A stretch of 64,000 nt of DNA from Bemisia tabaci. Taxonomy: Eukaryota; Arthropoda; Insecta; Hemiptera; Aleyrodidae. The stretch lies in contig NC_092794.1 in NCBI RefSeq assembly GCF_918797505.1, positions 29,146,218 through 29,210,217 of the forward strand, read 5' to 3'. Position 1 is the first letter of the stretch, and the number at the start of each line of letters is the position of its first letter. A program made the translations under genes and the position numbers. The notes below the pieces were generated by a model. That model ran no database searches. It saw only the letters and a program-made list of their open reading frames with translations, and was not told the origin of the DNA. Shown piece after piece: positions 35,341-49,100 of the stretch.

Positions 35341-35348
35341 ATACCAAC

Positions 35349-35665
35349 CTCCAGCTGCTGTATTTATTTGTGAATATTGAACAGATTTAATTTAAAAGTT
35401 CAATTCATTTTAGATCTTAACTAATATTACACACTTATATTATTACGCCCACTTTTATCCCGATACACTACTTCATTGGTTTCTTAAAAATCTCAAGTGA
35501 TTTCTGGTCGGTCGTTACCAACCTCTTTGACTAGTTGTGAATAGATTTACCTAATTTGGATAAGAGTTCAATTCTTTGTAGATGCTAACTACTATTACTC
35601 ATATTATTACGTCTCACGTGTTCTACTGGAGCCCGATACACTATTACCTTCGTTTCTCTTAAAAT
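35349..35665 (+). repeat. Diverged tandem duplication of about 165 bp
   Basis: Two copies (about 35349-35503 and 35517-35665) share CCAACCTC, GTGAATA, AGTTCAATTC, CTAACTA-TATTAC, CCCGATACACTA and CAAGTGAT in the same order. Confidence 0.65.
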
Positions 35666-37184
35666 GTTCAAGTGATATCTTTATTTTATTGAACGATATG
35701 TGACAAATTTTTAAGTGAGGTTATGTCGTCATGTTTATGCCAGTACCTGACCTAAGCGATAGATGTAATTCAGGTAAATACGTCAAAGAAATTACACCGA
35801 AATTGTGCCAAACTCTCCAAAGGAAGCAGCATTTACATCACAGAATGTATTCTCACTACGAAAGTCTAAAAATTACTGGAATATGAGCCTCGGTCTTCAC
35901 ATGCGACTGTCACTGAACTTCGACCAAAATTTATTCGCTCTATATCTTGCCATCAACCTATGTGCTCTGGAGTGATTATGCTTCTCTGAAGTGTATGTTA
36001 TTTACATTAAGAACATGTTTCCTTCATGATTTATCTTGGAATATTCCTATCTCTTCTACCGTTCTTGTTACGCATGGCTTGCGAACCTGAGTACGTGAGG
36101 CACAATTCCATACCTTTTCGGAACAGTTCAATCATAGGTCAACTTAATGTCACATAATCAAAGGTCTTTGACTGTGAGCATTCGCTCAAATTGGTTTCTT
36201 CTGAGTCTCTTTGATTTTGCGTCAGGAGTTGTTAGAAACTTCATTTTGCCCAACAATGTATAACAAGGTCTTTAATGAAAGGTATGTAGCCGTTTTATTC
36301 TCATAATTTCATAAGTTGATGATAAACATACAATGAAGGCTTCATTTTCTTGCATAAATTGCTGTGTGAAATGGGTGCGTTCATTCCTCCTCTATTTAAA
36401 AGAGTAACAGAATGTATCGCCCATCTGTTTAGAGGACTTCAGTATTAAGATACGTAGGTACGTGTTCCTGCCTAGTTCCATTGGAATAAGTGCGATCGTG
36501 TTAATCAAGGCTAAATACAATTAGACCCCATGGTATCAATGTAATCATAAATGCCTCTCCACTCTTACCAACTAGGTGCGGCATATCCTCCGATCAAGAG
36601 ATGGAGATTGCCGTCTCAGTAGGTACGAGGGTGAGCCTACGAACCCAGGTATGGTGACCGTAAGTACCGCTTTGGCCTCTCACATTCAGATGAGCCTTTT
36701 TTTCTAATGAACTCATGCCAATACTTAGATCTCCAGACTTATTTACTGCATTAAGAACACATAAGATAATAAATTAAATAGGTCAAGTCAGTTGTCAATC
36801 TTTATACCAAGTGCAGGTACCAACATAATTTTTTGTCATTGGGTGGACAAAGGACACTAGCTGCAATGCAGCGATTCATAGATTCAATTGTTCCCAACCG
36901 ATCCGTGATTTGGCGTCACTCCTTTGGATAAAAAGATCACGATATTTCCATTATTATTAATTAAAAACATCATTTAATTTGACAACAGTTCTGTGTGCGT
37001 TTCCCACTGTCTGAAGTTCAGTAAAAATAAGGACTCAATTGTGGTGGCCACATTCTTCATGATGCAGTTACTTCTCAACCAATGAACACCTGCAGATTCG
37101 TTTCAGAATCAGCATTGGTGCGCTCTCTCGCGGCTAACGCCGAAACCCCAGTTTTCACTTTCACTTTTCTCCACCAGCAGCGCT
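35666..37184. other. No recognised gene
   Basis: AT-rich sequence with scattered short ORFs lacking family resemblance. No repeat boundary is supported here. Confidence 0.45.
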
Positions 37185-37680
37185 GTGTGAACCCGACGGC
37201 ACTTATCATCATTGTGGCTTATGGAGAAATCAAGAACTACTTGTGTTTTTTCGACATTTTTAATTCAATCATCATTAATTTTTGCAAATTTTGCTGCAAA
37301 CGGGTAGTTAAAGCCATAGTGAATCCATTAATGTATCATACTCTTGAATAATATTCCAAAAAGGAAGTAAATTGAGACTTAAACCAAGTGTGAACCGACA
37401 AGCATTTCTTATCACGGCGGCTTACGGGAAAAGCAACGACTGCTTGTGTTTTTTCGACATTTTTTAAGTCAATCGATATTAATTTGTGTAAATTTTGCTA
37501 TAAATAGATGGTCAAAGCCATAATAAATCCATTCATGTAGGTATGTTACTCCTGGATTTTATTCATGTAGGGATTTAATTTCTGACTTATACAAAGTGTG
37601 AACCAAACCGGCATTCTAACATGGTGGCTTATGGAGAAATCAACAACACTGCTTGTGTTTTTTCGACGCTTCGGTTTTGC
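37185..37680 (+). repeat. Three-unit tandem repeat, about 205-bp period
   Basis: Units start at 37185, 37387 and 37596 with GTGTGAACC, each followed about 50 bp later by CTTGTGTTTTTTCGAC. The third unit is partial and runs up to the edge of the foldback element that follows. Confidence 0.8.
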
Positions 37681-37734
37681 TAGTTCTTCGTACAGCCAGA
37701 CCTTTAGGTACTTATTCACCCAAAAACGACCTGA

Positions 37735-39004
37735 TATAAACTACAAAAACCCTCAAAAACATTTTTCGGGCAAAAAATCCGGTCGAGGAAATTGACGTGT
37801 CACTTCCTCTTAATCAAGTATAAGATAGGCAAAAACCTTTGATGAATTCCCAAGGTCCACTAAGACTAATAATCATCAAAAAGTTCAAAAAAAAAAAATA
37901 AATCCCTTGCCAAAAATAAATAAAAAACCGATTTTGAGATAAATCCCTCGAATGAACTTGAAATCACAAAATCGGTCGAGGATGTCAACTGAAACTTTTC
38001 CCCCTTTAATTATGAGCTCCGCAACAAGCGTGACTCGCTTGTACCTTTTCATACACGAGCCGCACGAATTCATCTCTTCTTCTCTCCTCTCCTTCCGTCC
38101 ATGGACAGAGGTCCAAAATTTTTCGGATTTACTGACGCGACCGGCTGCGGCTCGGTGCGTAAACATGGGTGGATTATACTAAGATTACACATAAGTCAGA
38201 GAGAAACACGTACAACCTATCGACTTAAGTGGGGCTCATTCCGTGAAGGGACTCAACTCCTCCACTATAACAATTCCACTAATAATTTTGCGATTCAGAA
38301 ATCCCCTCACTTGTCCGGACCTAACGTGTCTGTCGAAATGTCATCCAATGGTACGGATGTATTTTATACTTAACTGATAGAGTATAAGAACAATTATTAC
38401 TTACAACCTACCTACCGTCCAAAGCAAATGGTAAGCTCCCTTAAAAAAAAGTCCATGTTTCAGATGAATCATGTTTCGGAAAAGTCTAACATGTGGTTAT
38501 GGAAAAATGGGTCGACTGGTGGAATTGCAACCGACTTGAAGCCGACATCAGGGATGATAAGAAGCACCGATTCACTGAGAGCATCGAGCCGCAGCCGGTC
38601 GCGTCAGTAAATCCGAAAAATTTTGGACCTCTGTCCATGGACGGAAGGAGAGGAGAGAAGAAGAGATGAATTCGTGCGGCTCGTGTATGAAAAGGTACAA
38701 GCGAGTCACGCTTGTTGCGGAGCTCATAATTAAAGGGGGAAAAGTTTCAGTTGACATCCTCGACCGATTTTGTGATTTCAAGTTCATTCGAGGGATTTAT
38801 CTCAAAATCGGTTTTTTATTTATTTTTGGCAAGGGATTTATTTTTTTTTTTTGAACTTTTTGATGATTATTAGTCTTAGTGGACCTTGGGAATTCATCAA
38901 AGGTTTTTGCCTATCTTATACTTGATTAAGAGGAAGTGACACGTCAATTTCCTCGACCGGATTTTTTGCCCGAAAAATGTTTTTGAGGGTTTTTGTAGTT
39001 TATA
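37735..39004. mobile_element. Foldback element with 420-bp near-identical arms
   Basis: Arms 37735-38154 and 38585-39004 are reverse complements (paired positions sum to 76739) and encode identical shadow peptides, so they are almost sequence-identical. A 430-bp unique spacer separates them. The outer ends read TATAAACTACAAAAACCC and may sit in a TA target. No transposase or retroelement domain is convincing. Confidence 0.82.
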
Positions 39005-39539
39005 AATTACAGAAGTTGAATCATTACCACGAATCATTCAATGAATTTCGAAATCTATACAGAATTATCGGTGTAAGATGACCTTTGAAAATCATATAAA
39101 ATAGTTACAAGTATTTTCGGGGAATCGACGGTACCCTTCTTAAGTCTTTTACAAAATTACAGAGATTAAAATATTAAAATGAAACGGAAATAAACACAGT
39201 TTCTTATGGTTCTTGCGCATCCCCGTCGCACCGCGCTCGCGCTGGTATGTCTTACACTAATCTACGCTGACGTTCTCCCTTCGATCAAAGCCGCGCGCGC
39301 GGTTTAAAATAACCGATTTTCCCGACCTTCGCTCCTTTTCGCTCTTATAACTCGCGACCAAAACGTTTCCCCAGCATACGGCAATGAGATACGAGGAGCT
39401 ATAGAGAATTAGGAACAACATATCGGTGTTTCATCAAAATTAAAAAATGTTTTTTTTTAATCGGCCCGAACGTGAAAAAAAGAGGGCCTTCTTTTAGCGC
39501 TCCGGCGCTTCTGAGACGATAACTCAAGCTGAAGTTGAC

Positions 39540-39980
39540 AAAACCCTATAATGTTCTACATTTTCTGAAAGCTCTCGTCACGTTGAAAACACTCGATTAA
39601 ACTGCGATTTTCAAAACTCCTTGGTTTTCGAGTAACAAATTCGCGAAAATTTTGCTGATTTTTAACTTTGACCCCCCCCATCGCGTCTCCCAAAAATTCT
39701 TTGGGGGCTTGAAACTTTGGGAAAAGATCGGGCATTGTTTGGTGAATGAATATAGGGCAAGTCTCAAAGGTATCCACCCTGAGCCCAAAATGACCCATTT
39801 TGCACGTACTCTTTTCCCAGAGACGCATCATTTCGACGCTACAGAGCTTTGAAAAAGTTTCAGATTTTTGAAGCTCCTTGCAGGGTAGACAATTTTCATT
39901 ATAGGGACTATAAAATAGAAAATTGCCTACGGAGCAAGGGTCTTCGAAAGTCCCGAAGCTGTCACGACGGCTCTTCCTCG
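39540..39980. repeat. Fragment related to the 40535-41588 foldback
   Basis: Shares GTTTCAGATTTTTGAAGC, the GCAAGG and AAAATTGCCTACGGAGCAAGGG words with the arms of the neighbouring element, but lacks its ends. Confidence 0.6.
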
Positions 39981-40115
39981 CTCCTTGCTAGTGAATGATA
40001 CCACTCAGCAACTTACCGTAATCATAAAGTGCAAGATAAAGTACCTATATCTGTCATATTACAGTTCTTATTACGTATTCTCCTTCCATAGTCTTCCTGG
40101 AAGTAGGCACTTCTT

Positions 40116-40271
40116 CCCTAATAAAAAGAGTAGCAGCACAGATCAGTAGCCCTTCACCTCTTGAATGAATCAAACATTGATCCAGAAGTGCTTCGGAGCA
40201 GTGACATCAGTGTTCCGATCTATTCCAGAGGCAATTGCTACTGATCCGAGCACTTGTCATTTTTACCAGGG
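40116..40271. mobile_element. Short CCC-ended MITE of family 2
   Basis: The right end GATCCGAGCACTTGTCATTTTTACCAGGG is nearly that of the 32129-33486 element. The left end CCCTAATAAAAAGAGTAGC aligns to its inverse with substitutions. The flanking dinucleotides (TT and AT) no longer match. Confidence 0.55.
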
Positions 40272-40534
40272 ATACTAATTCAGATATACTAATTTTCATA
40301 CTTCAGTGCTCTTTAGTAAGTTAATAGTTTTCAGACCAAAATTCGGTCTCGAATCTAACAGACCTCGTATACCCATATTTTTCAAGATGTATCAATTAAT
40401 CATGTTTGAATACATACTTTTACGTTAACAATATTACCATTGAGTAGAAGTTACAAGTTTTAGAACGAGCGATTGGAGGACATCGATTAATTTACTTTAC
40501 TTACTACGTAATGAAATTAACCACTTGAGATATA

Positions 40535-41588
40535 CAGGGCGTCCAGAAGTTAACGTACTTAACTTTTAGGATCGATTTTTTTGGCCAAAAATATGACTAT
40601 TTTTTCCTATACACATATGCCCGAAAATGCTTCATAAGAGAGCTATGCGCTTCCAAAGTTGCAATTTTTTTTCTTTCAAATTGATGTAGCTCCTCGTTAT
40701 TTTGTCGTAAGTAGCTGAGACTTGGTGTAGGGCGATATTTTTTAGCGTACGGGTTATTTTTTGTGTTTTCAAGCACGTACGTCTTCAGGAAATTACGTAA
40801 AGAGCATTCCCAAATTTTAAAATTGAGATAACTTTTTAGTAGATTTTATTTGTAAAAAACGGATTAGACTACGTGAAAGAGCGCGAAAACTCAGGGCCTG
40901 ATAGAACTGCACAAAATTTTCCAGAAACGCGTCATCTCGACGCAACAGAGTTTCGAAAAAGTTTCAGATTTTCGAAGCCTCTTGCTGAGTAGGCAATTTT
41001 TAATGCAGGGACTGTAAGAAAATTGCCTACGGAGCAAGGGGCTTCAAAACTTTGAAGGATGAATCCGTCCTTAGGGATTTTCGAAGCCCCTTGCTCCGTA
41101 GGCCATTTTCTTACAGTCCCTGCAGTAAAATTGCCTACTCAGCAAGGAACTTCAAAAATCTGAAACTTTTTCAAAACTCTGTTCCGTCGAAATGACGCGT
41201 TTCTGGAAAATTTTGTGCAGTACTTACAGGCCTCGATTTTTCGCGCTCTTTCACGTGGTGTAATCCGTTTTTCCAAATAAAATCTACTAAAAAAGTTATC
41301 GCAATTTTAAAATTTGGGAATGCTCTTTACGTCATTTCCTGAAGACATACGTCCTTGAAAACACAAAAAATGAACCGTGCGCTAAAAAATATCGCCCTCA
41401 CCAAGTTTCAGCTACTTACGACAAAATAATGAGGAGTTACATCAATTTTAAAGAAAAAATGGCAACTTTGGAAGCTTATAGCTCACTAATGAAGCGTTTT
41501 CGGGCATATGTGTATAGGAAAAAATAGCCATATTTTGAGCCGAAAAATCGATCCTGAAAGTTACGTACGTTAACTTCCGGACACCTTG
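40535..41588. mobile_element. TA-flanked foldback element, CAGGGCGTCCAGAAG ends
   Basis: The left arm starts CAGGGCGTCCAGAAGTTAAC and the right end is its diverged inverse (GTTAACTTCCGGACACCTTG). TA sits at 40533-40534 and 41589-41590. The two halves are complementary along most of their length around a centre near 41060. No ORF of note. Confidence 0.8.
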
Positions 41589-42078
41589 TAGAATACGAGC
41601 CAATATAGGTACGCGCAGTTGAACGTGAAATTCCTGTTGTTGAGAAATAGGTATACATTCTGGCAAAAAATCATAAAGATACAATTTTAATTTATCTATA
41701 CTCTGTCTTCCTCTGTTAAAAGCTGTATTATACGATTTAAATTGGTCATAATTTTCATCAGCCCTGACTTTAAATAATAAGTACATATATTTTTGAAAAA
41801 TACAGAGAAAATGCAATGTAGGTAAAGGGGGAATGAGAAGTGGAAAGCAATTAATTGAAGGCGAGAGCATGCTAGAAGTGGTAAGAAACGTAGAACCGCT
41901 ACAAAAGAAAAAAAAATATGGACAAAAAAGTGATATTTGATATCAAATAAAAAGATTCAGTGCAACAACTTCCAAGGGCCACATCCTCCTTCTAACCACA
42001 GTTTTCGAAATATTGAATTCTCGTTCGACATTTTTAATCAGCAAATAAACTTTAAGCTCAACCATTCCAAACTACATA

Positions 42079-42333
42079 TCGACGGTGAAACTACCAGACC
42101 ACGTATCTCGTTTGCGGTGTTTAAAAATCTCCACCCACATTTTATTTTTTTGGTGGAGATCAAATCAATATCATTCTTTACAATTTTCATAGATTTTTCT
42201 CCGCACAAAGAGGAAAAATCACGGAAGTTTTCACGAATTGACGTTGAGTAGTTTTCTATTTAAAAAATAAAGTATGGCAGGAAGTTTGCGACGTCGCAAA
42301 CCGAGATATGTGGTTTGGTAGTTTCACCGTCGA
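42079..42333. mobile_element. TCGACGGTGAAACTACC MITE, copy A
   Basis: 255 bp with inverted ends TCGACGGTGAAACTACCA, flanked by TA (42077-42078, 42334-42335). Inside are a TTTGCGGTGTTTAAAAATC block and a GACGTCGCAAACCGAGATA block. The same family recurs at 51985, 52402 and 57565. Confidence 0.87.
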
Positions 42334-42772
42334 TATATGTTATCATTGAAAAATCGAACAATAAAAACTTGTAAACAACAAGGTCTTTAAATATTAAACT
42401 CTGAAGTATCATCGATTTATTTGAACGGAACAACTGGTTCGCAGAAAGAGATGAAATTTTCATCGTAAGAAGTTTTTACATTAGATCTTTGAACATGAGT
42501 TGCTAGAAAAATAGCCTGAAAAAGGAGGATATATACCTTGAAAAGCCTAGAAGTACTAGTTTTTTAAAGGGGTGTTAGCGTGGCTTGTAGTTTGGAGGAA
42601 AAAAAAATTCACCGAAACTACCAACCTCTGACTAGAGTACTGCGATAAGATTATCGCGTAATACTACCAATAAAAATTGAAGACTCATACATAATTTATA
42701 GAGGGACGGCTAAATAATCACTCTCCGAGACGCGGTCAACAGATATAAAATAAATAATGGATCTCTAATGTA

Positions 42773-43709
42773 TAGGGAGTCCCAGAACGCCCGTTCCAGG
42801 TTTTTATTTTCGTTATTTTAGGTCGGACGAAGTCTAGGACCGCGGAAACCAATAGGGAATCGACCCCCGAATAATCCGAATTTCATCATCTCAAAGGCCT
42901 CCCCCGTGTCCCCAAAGGCTTGAAAGAGGGGCCCTGACTTCAAAAAGCGGGGCTTTTGTCAAAATTTTGAAATCAGGAATCAGAATTTACGGGAAATTTT
43001 AACCAAAATCGAACACAAAAAGTAAAAAAATCGGCGCATTCTTTACGAAAATACCCAGGTATCCCTACAGTTAAGGGACAAAGACCCCCTCGATAAATGC
43101 GAGGTTGCTAAATTGACCGGAGGGGGGGGGTGACTCCGGGAAAACGGTGTTTCCACCGGTAACCTACCTTAAGGAGTGCGGATTTGACGGGTCTAAATTC
43201 TCCAAGGGATTAGCTAATGGAATGGGAGGGGGGGGGGGGGGGTACACTCAAAAATTCAACGTGTCCGGGACCCTCCTCTACCCGATCAGCGAAGCATCGG
43301 GGCGTTCTAGGACCATCCAATTTGAATTTCTTTGGGGTCGACTAAGTAGGAGGACATTTTTTCCGTGGACGTCTCAGTCAATTTAGCGACTTATTATCAT
43401 GGGGGGGGGGGGGAGCTCCGGAGCTCCCTTCCTTTACCGTCGTAGGGGTCCGTATTTTCTTCAGGAATGGGTTGGTTTTGGACTTCTTTTGTTTGATTTC
43501 GATTCAAATTGTCCGTAATTTCTGAATCCTGTTATCTAAGTTTTGACGGGATCTCCCTTTTAGCCCCTAGAGGACCCTGGGGGATCTTCGAGGTGATGAA
43601 ATTTGGATTCCACGGAGGTCAGTTTCCTATTCGACCCCTAAGTCCTAGACTTCCAGAGACCTAAAATAACCGAGAAAAAAGTCTGGCATGGCAGGTCTGG
43701 GCCGCTCTG
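42773..43709. mobile_element. Diverged TA-flanked foldback with G-runs
   Basis: TAGGGAGTCCCAGAACGCC at the left pairs imperfectly with the right end (CTGGGCCGCTCTG). Inner blocks such as AAGTCTAGGAC and TTTCATCA pair as well. TA lies at 42771-42772 and 43710-43711. Three long G-runs near 43123, 43230 and 43401 interrupt it. Confidence 0.6.
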
Positions 43710-43805
43710 TAAAATCCAGAACACACTTTGGATAGGGTATATAGTCACTTCAAAATCGATCCAATTTTACAAGAAATTATCAAAACTGGCACATATATGC
43801 ACATA

Positions 43806-43957
<152 letters not shown>

Positions 43958-43974
43958 ACTGAATGCTTGATGTT

Positions 43975-44250
43975 TAATATTGACCGAAATGTTGAGTTAA
44001 TCATGTTCAATTTCCAGTTTACTCAACCGAATATTCGGTTCGTAAAACTAAACATTCGTTCACATAATCGAACCTCTTTCTTCCGCTCCGTTCAATATGG
44101 AAATTTGATCACAGAGACGGTGAGCGTTCGGTTACGCCGACCGAAAGTTCGGTTTGACTAACTGAATACTTTGATCAATTTTGAACATTGTACAATTGTA
44201 CATTCCGTTCGCATGACTGAACTTCTTTTTAAGCGTGCCAATAGGGCTCG
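43975..44250. repeat. Repeat with recurring TTCGGT motifs, copy 2
   Basis: Irregular array of GAATATTCGGTTCG, CATTCGTTC and GAAAGTTCGGTTTGACTAACTG words, related to 18395-18632. It directly follows the microsatellite. Confidence 0.5.
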
Positions 44251-44442
44251 CTTTTTTTTTCTTCTAATTAATCTTGTCAAGATTCATCAGTCCTCATTTA
44301 CAGGTATCATTCTCTGAGCTCGTCCCTACTTTAACGTTTCTTATAATATCGAGGAGGATCAAAAGCACTTAAATCAATTGTGATGTTCTCCACACGTTTA
44401 ACTGTGCATGGGCAAAAAAAAAAAAAATAAATTAAATAGTAT

Positions 44443-45407
44443 AAAGGGCGTCCCAAAAGTCACTTCCATCCCCTCTAAAATTTTACCTAATTAATATTTT
44501 GAAACGAACCCTTGGGGATGTTCATAAATCAATGGTAGCTATTTCAAGGCCCCTCAAATTTTCGCCCCCCCCTCCCCCACGAGGAGGGGCTATGGACACC
44601 ATCATTTTTTTTTCAAATGGCAAGCCCCCCCCCCCCTTCGTGACACATTAATCAAACGAAAATAAAAAAAAGAAATTTTTTAGCGCAAACCGCAAGTCAA
44701 AATCTCGATGTTTGACAAAATGGCAGCCGGTCATAGTTCAAAATAATGGATATTTGACATCTCCATGTTTGTTGATGGATTGTAATGAGGCTTGGCAACT
44801 GGGTTTAATTCGCACGAGAAAAACGATTCTGGCAATAGTTTTCCGGTAAATTCTGTCCTTTCATAATGGCAGCGGTCAAAATGGCGACCTAGAGCGGTAA
44901 CAGAATATTCAGGCTGTACATAAGTAGATTTGCATGAAACATGGTACTCGGGGGTACTTCGGCACGAGAAAAACGAATCTTACATTAGCATTTTGAAATT
45001 CTGAATAGCTTCAAAATGGACAGAATTTTCCGGAAAACTATTAGCAGAATCGTTTTTCTTGTGCCAAAAGACCCTCGGTTGCCGAATCTCATCACAATCC
45101 ATCAACAAACATGGAGATGACAAACTTCCATTATTTTGAACTATGACCGACCGCCATTTTATCAAACATCAAGACTTTGACTTGTGGTTTGCGCCAGAAA
45201 GATTTTTTCATTTCTTTTGATTGATGTGTCACGAAGAAGGGGGGGGGGGGGTTGGCATTTGAAAAAAAAGTCGCGGTCTTTAGCCCCTCTCCGCGGGGAG
45301 GCTCCAAAAGCAGCTACCATTGATCTATGAACATCTCCAAAGTTTCCTTTCAAAATATGAATTAGGTAGAATTTTCGGGAGGCGGAAGGGTCTTTTGGGA
45401 CACCCTG
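44443..45407. mobile_element. TA-flanked foldback element, same family as 16795-17991
   Basis: The left end AAGGGCGTCCCAAAAGTC and inner blocks TCTAAAATTTTACCT and AATATTTTGAAACGAA match the 16795 element. The right end GGGACACCCTG is intact. TA is at 44441-44442 and 45408-45409. The arms meet near 44925, with C- and G-runs at 44627-44636 and 45239-45250. Confidence 0.8.
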
Positions 45408-45409
45408 TA

Positions 45410-45982
45410 TGTAGGTACGCAACTTTCCCTCTGAAAATTCAACCACTGCACGAATTCGTTCATGAAGGTGTAATATTTATGGGTGATTTTGGATAAATAC
45501 AATTGAAGGAGTGAAATTCAGGAGGACCTGATTGCCTTGCAAAATTTTACCTCACAACTTACTACTTTATTCATTAAAAAATGTACATTTTGCAGAGAAT
45601 ATTTCAGGAAATTTTCGTTAAAACAGAAAAATCTTTCGATACTGAAACTTTGTGACGTTTTAATGCAATAAAGCCCATCTGGCTCTTACTCCTTCATTTA
45701 CCTATGAATCAAAATCAAAATCAAATTGTGCAATTGTAAAAATGCTGCGATCGATTTGCGCACTTTTGATCCCACATGCTTCGTTTTAAAAATTATCATT
45801 TACAAAATTCTAGATAAATATGAACAAATAATAGTCATTTCACAAAAAGAGACACGAGGTTTACGAACGTTGACTCATCGATAGAGACTACTTTATCTCA
45901 GGGTTCCAAAACAGCTCTTCTCCCGTCCAGACTTTGTATATACAAGTGTATTTTCCATGATGGTTGATGGAGAATGAACGTT
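45410..45982 (-). other. 3' untranslated region and flank of the ELOVL gene
   Basis: Downstream (minus direction) of the ELOVL stop codon. A candidate polyadenylation signal AATAAA (plus-strand TTTATT at 45566-45571) lies about 415 bases past the stop. The transcript end cannot be fixed. Confidence 0.4.
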
Positions 45983-46168
45983 TCACTTATTTTTGTCCTC
46001 TGTGGTACGAACTTCCCTTTTTTTGTTGTAAGTTTTAGCGTAAAAGTTGAGGAAGAGAATGAGGAATATGAAGGCGTTTACTGAGGCGTATAAAGCATAT
46101 GAGAGTAGAATTTTGCAGTTGAACCACAATAAAACACTCACAAAAGTGATAATCATTACGAATTGAGT
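45983..46168 (-). CDS. ELOVL exon 6 (C-terminal, stop)
   Basis: Acceptor TTTTTTTTTCAG precedes ACT CAA. It encodes 61 residues: TQFVMIITFVSVLL, a second hydrophobic span ending FLILFLNFYAKTY, then the tail NKKREVRTTEDKNK and TGA (45985-45983). Thr-Gln completes the TxxQxxQ motif begun in exon 5. Confidence 0.92.
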   Translation of the reverse strand, partial: TQFVMIITFVSVLLWFNCKILLSYALYASVNAFIFLILFLNFYAKTYNKKREVRTTEDKNK

Positions 46169-49100
46169 CTGAAAAAAAAAAGGAAGAAGTGATTAATATA
46201 GTCTCTGGCAAATCATGAAAATAGAGGAGGACGACTGACCATCTGCACGAGGATATGAAGATCATCAAGCCCATGAAAGAATGGAGAAAAAGAATAATAC
46301 TTTATTTGGTTCCAAACACGGCCGACGAGCATTTTATAGTCTTATAGTCCAAACATTTATACTCTCAATCAAACTCATTGCTAAATCCCAGGAAAATTGA
46401 GTTTTTCAAAAATTATTTAAAGAGTATCAATACATTCTCTAGCTCAAGAATGAAGAAACGGCCTTTGTATTGCCTAGTACCTACCTAATCATCATTTCTC
46501 TGAAGAAAATATTATATTGCTTGAATATATATTTTCCCGCAAAAAAACTCAATTTTCCAGAAAACTGGCAAGTACTGGAAAAAAAACTGAGATCATTTTC
46601 GGATTCAGCAGCCAAAAATTACTCAAAAAGGCCTGAGATGCAAAAAGCGCAAAAAATCTTTACATATCCTGTTAGAAGAACATATGAGCTACATTCTTGC
46701 ACCGATAAGAACGCGTCAGCTCTGACTAGTGATAACGAAAAGTTAAAGCGAAGGCCATTTTTTGCCTGATTTAGGACAAAACTTTGGAGTCTCATGGTGG
46801 TTATACAATTAATCTTAATACTAAAAAAGATTAAAGCATCAAAGGGCGCTTACTTTGTGCTTTCTGTTCCATATATTTGATCGAGGATATATGCCGACTT
46901 TCAAAAAAACAGCGCAAGTTAATATGTGATGGCGCGTGCATCTCGAATTCTCTTATTTTTTTCATTAACCTCATAGAGCAAGTGAAATTTGCCACCATAC
47001 GTCTGATCTTTAAAAAACTCATATAAAATTTGATCCGTCATTTCACAACTGCCAAGGGATGTAGATAAGAGCTGTATGCTGGGGTGCCAGTTTTTTGCAC
47101 TTTCAAAACGCGGATTTTGGGCCACGATTTGGCGCTCCCGGACCATAGTGCACAGTGTGGACTTGAAATGATACGTGCCTTTGATGAAGTGCTTTTACTC
47201 CTCTCTCTAATTTTAAATGTAGTCTAAGATCTCTTGGAGACTTTAAGACATTATACAAGTGGTGCTTGGCAATTTTCAAAAAATTAAGGGCATTTGCTCA
47301 AAATTTACAGTCATTCCAAAGCAGCTCATGAGCTCGTGATAGAAACTTGGATAATGTGGCCAATTTCTTATTTTAGCCCCATAGCGTACTTCAATATCAT
47401 TTGGTTTGCTTAAGAGGGCCATAAATCGATGGTGAAACTGCAAAAGTGCGCATCTCGATGTTTGACAGTTTTGAGTTAGCTGCAGAAACTTGTTTATGAC
47501 GATGTTTTCTATCTACCATGAAGCTACTCGAAAGCTAGCTAGTACTGAAAATGCGGATCTCGGTATTTCTCCCGTTATTATTATACAGTTCGAAAAATTA
47601 TTCAAACTGCTTATGGTGTACGAAAAAAACATCTTATATTTGCTGTCCTCAAGAATTATTTCCCCTCTTATGACAATGAGGATAAAGGTACATAAACGCA
47701 TTTTTTTGCTCTCTGAAAATTATTTTTTATTTAATTGATTTACCTATATTCATTATGTTTCATGATGACAGTTAATACTTCCTCTACCTGCAAGAAAAGC
47801 CAGAAAGTTTAAAATTAACACAAAAGCTGGACGAATCATTGCTCCGTGGAAAGTACTCATGACCATCGTTGACCTTAATTCTGATGATCCCCCCCCCCCC
47901 CTTCGCCACCGTCATCTTCCTTGTGAGATTTGATCGCACATTGAAGTAATAAAAAGTGGACACTGACGCCGGTTCAGAGTGTGTGACGAATCTTCATGGT
48001 GCCCGCGTCGCCGAGCAAATTCCGAAATATATCTTTCGAGAGGGACATTATAATGAAAAACCTAAACTTACAATTTGAAGTTTAGTGATGTACTTCTTCC
48101 ACCAAAGGTATTTTTGAACGGACGGTCCCAAAGCTGACAAGAAGTAATACGAGTACATGACGACATGGACGAAAGCGTTCAAAACTCCGATGAACACCGC
48201 TTGTTCACCTAGAATACAAGACACCAATTAGTTTATTTTCCTTGTTAATGCATATCAATCAACGTAAAATATGTGTGATGTTCAACGGTCATGCCAAAGC
48301 AATGTTCTAAAATTGAAGCAAATCATGCGTCGACTGAAGTGAACTCTTTTTGGGAATTTGAGATCTGAGCAATTTTTAAAATTTTTGCCTCAGTGTAAAC
48401 TTTGTAAAATGAAATAAAATGGAATTTCCCTTATCATCAAATAAATTGGGGTACCTAGTACTGGTAGTACCGCACAAGTTTAGGGGATACCTATCCCTTA
48501 ACACTTTTTTTTCACGTGTACCTGTCGCCGCATTCAACTCGGTCTAGCTTTTGTGAGGGGGATTTCGTCAGTTAAAGTGGGTATAGATTGCATTCGAGTT
48601 AACGACTGGCATCATTACCAGATTTTTGATCGGCCAGACCATGGACTAGCTACCCCGGATTTTACGGACTAGGCAAGCACATCAGCCAGTTAGCGAACTG
48701 GACAACGGAGATGGCTAGTCTGCGGACGGAGCAAAAACGTTTCCTAATTCATGGCATGGGAAATTTTGCCAAAGGTGTAAAACTCACCCTAAAAAAAAAC
48801 CCATCAGAAATGTAGAGGCTTTTTATTTAACAGAATTCTTCCGAATCGCCGTGTTTCACAAATATGTTAAGTATACCGTTTTTACCACAAGATTGTTATT
48901 TCAACGGAGATATTTGCTGCACATTACCTAGAGAAAAGAAATTTACCGCAGAATTACAATGGCATTACTTAAAAATGATGATTTTACCTACAGTTACCTA
49001 ATTGACCTTTTCAATAGAATTTTGATTAATTTGTAAAATTTCATTCCCTCTATGAAGAATCACATATCATGGATTCCGTAATTAAGCTTATAACCGTCTG

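Noticed and set aside
46035..46274. 79-codon minus-strand ORF as a separate protein
   Set aside because: It is a different frame of ELOVL exon 6 and runs through the intron acceptor.
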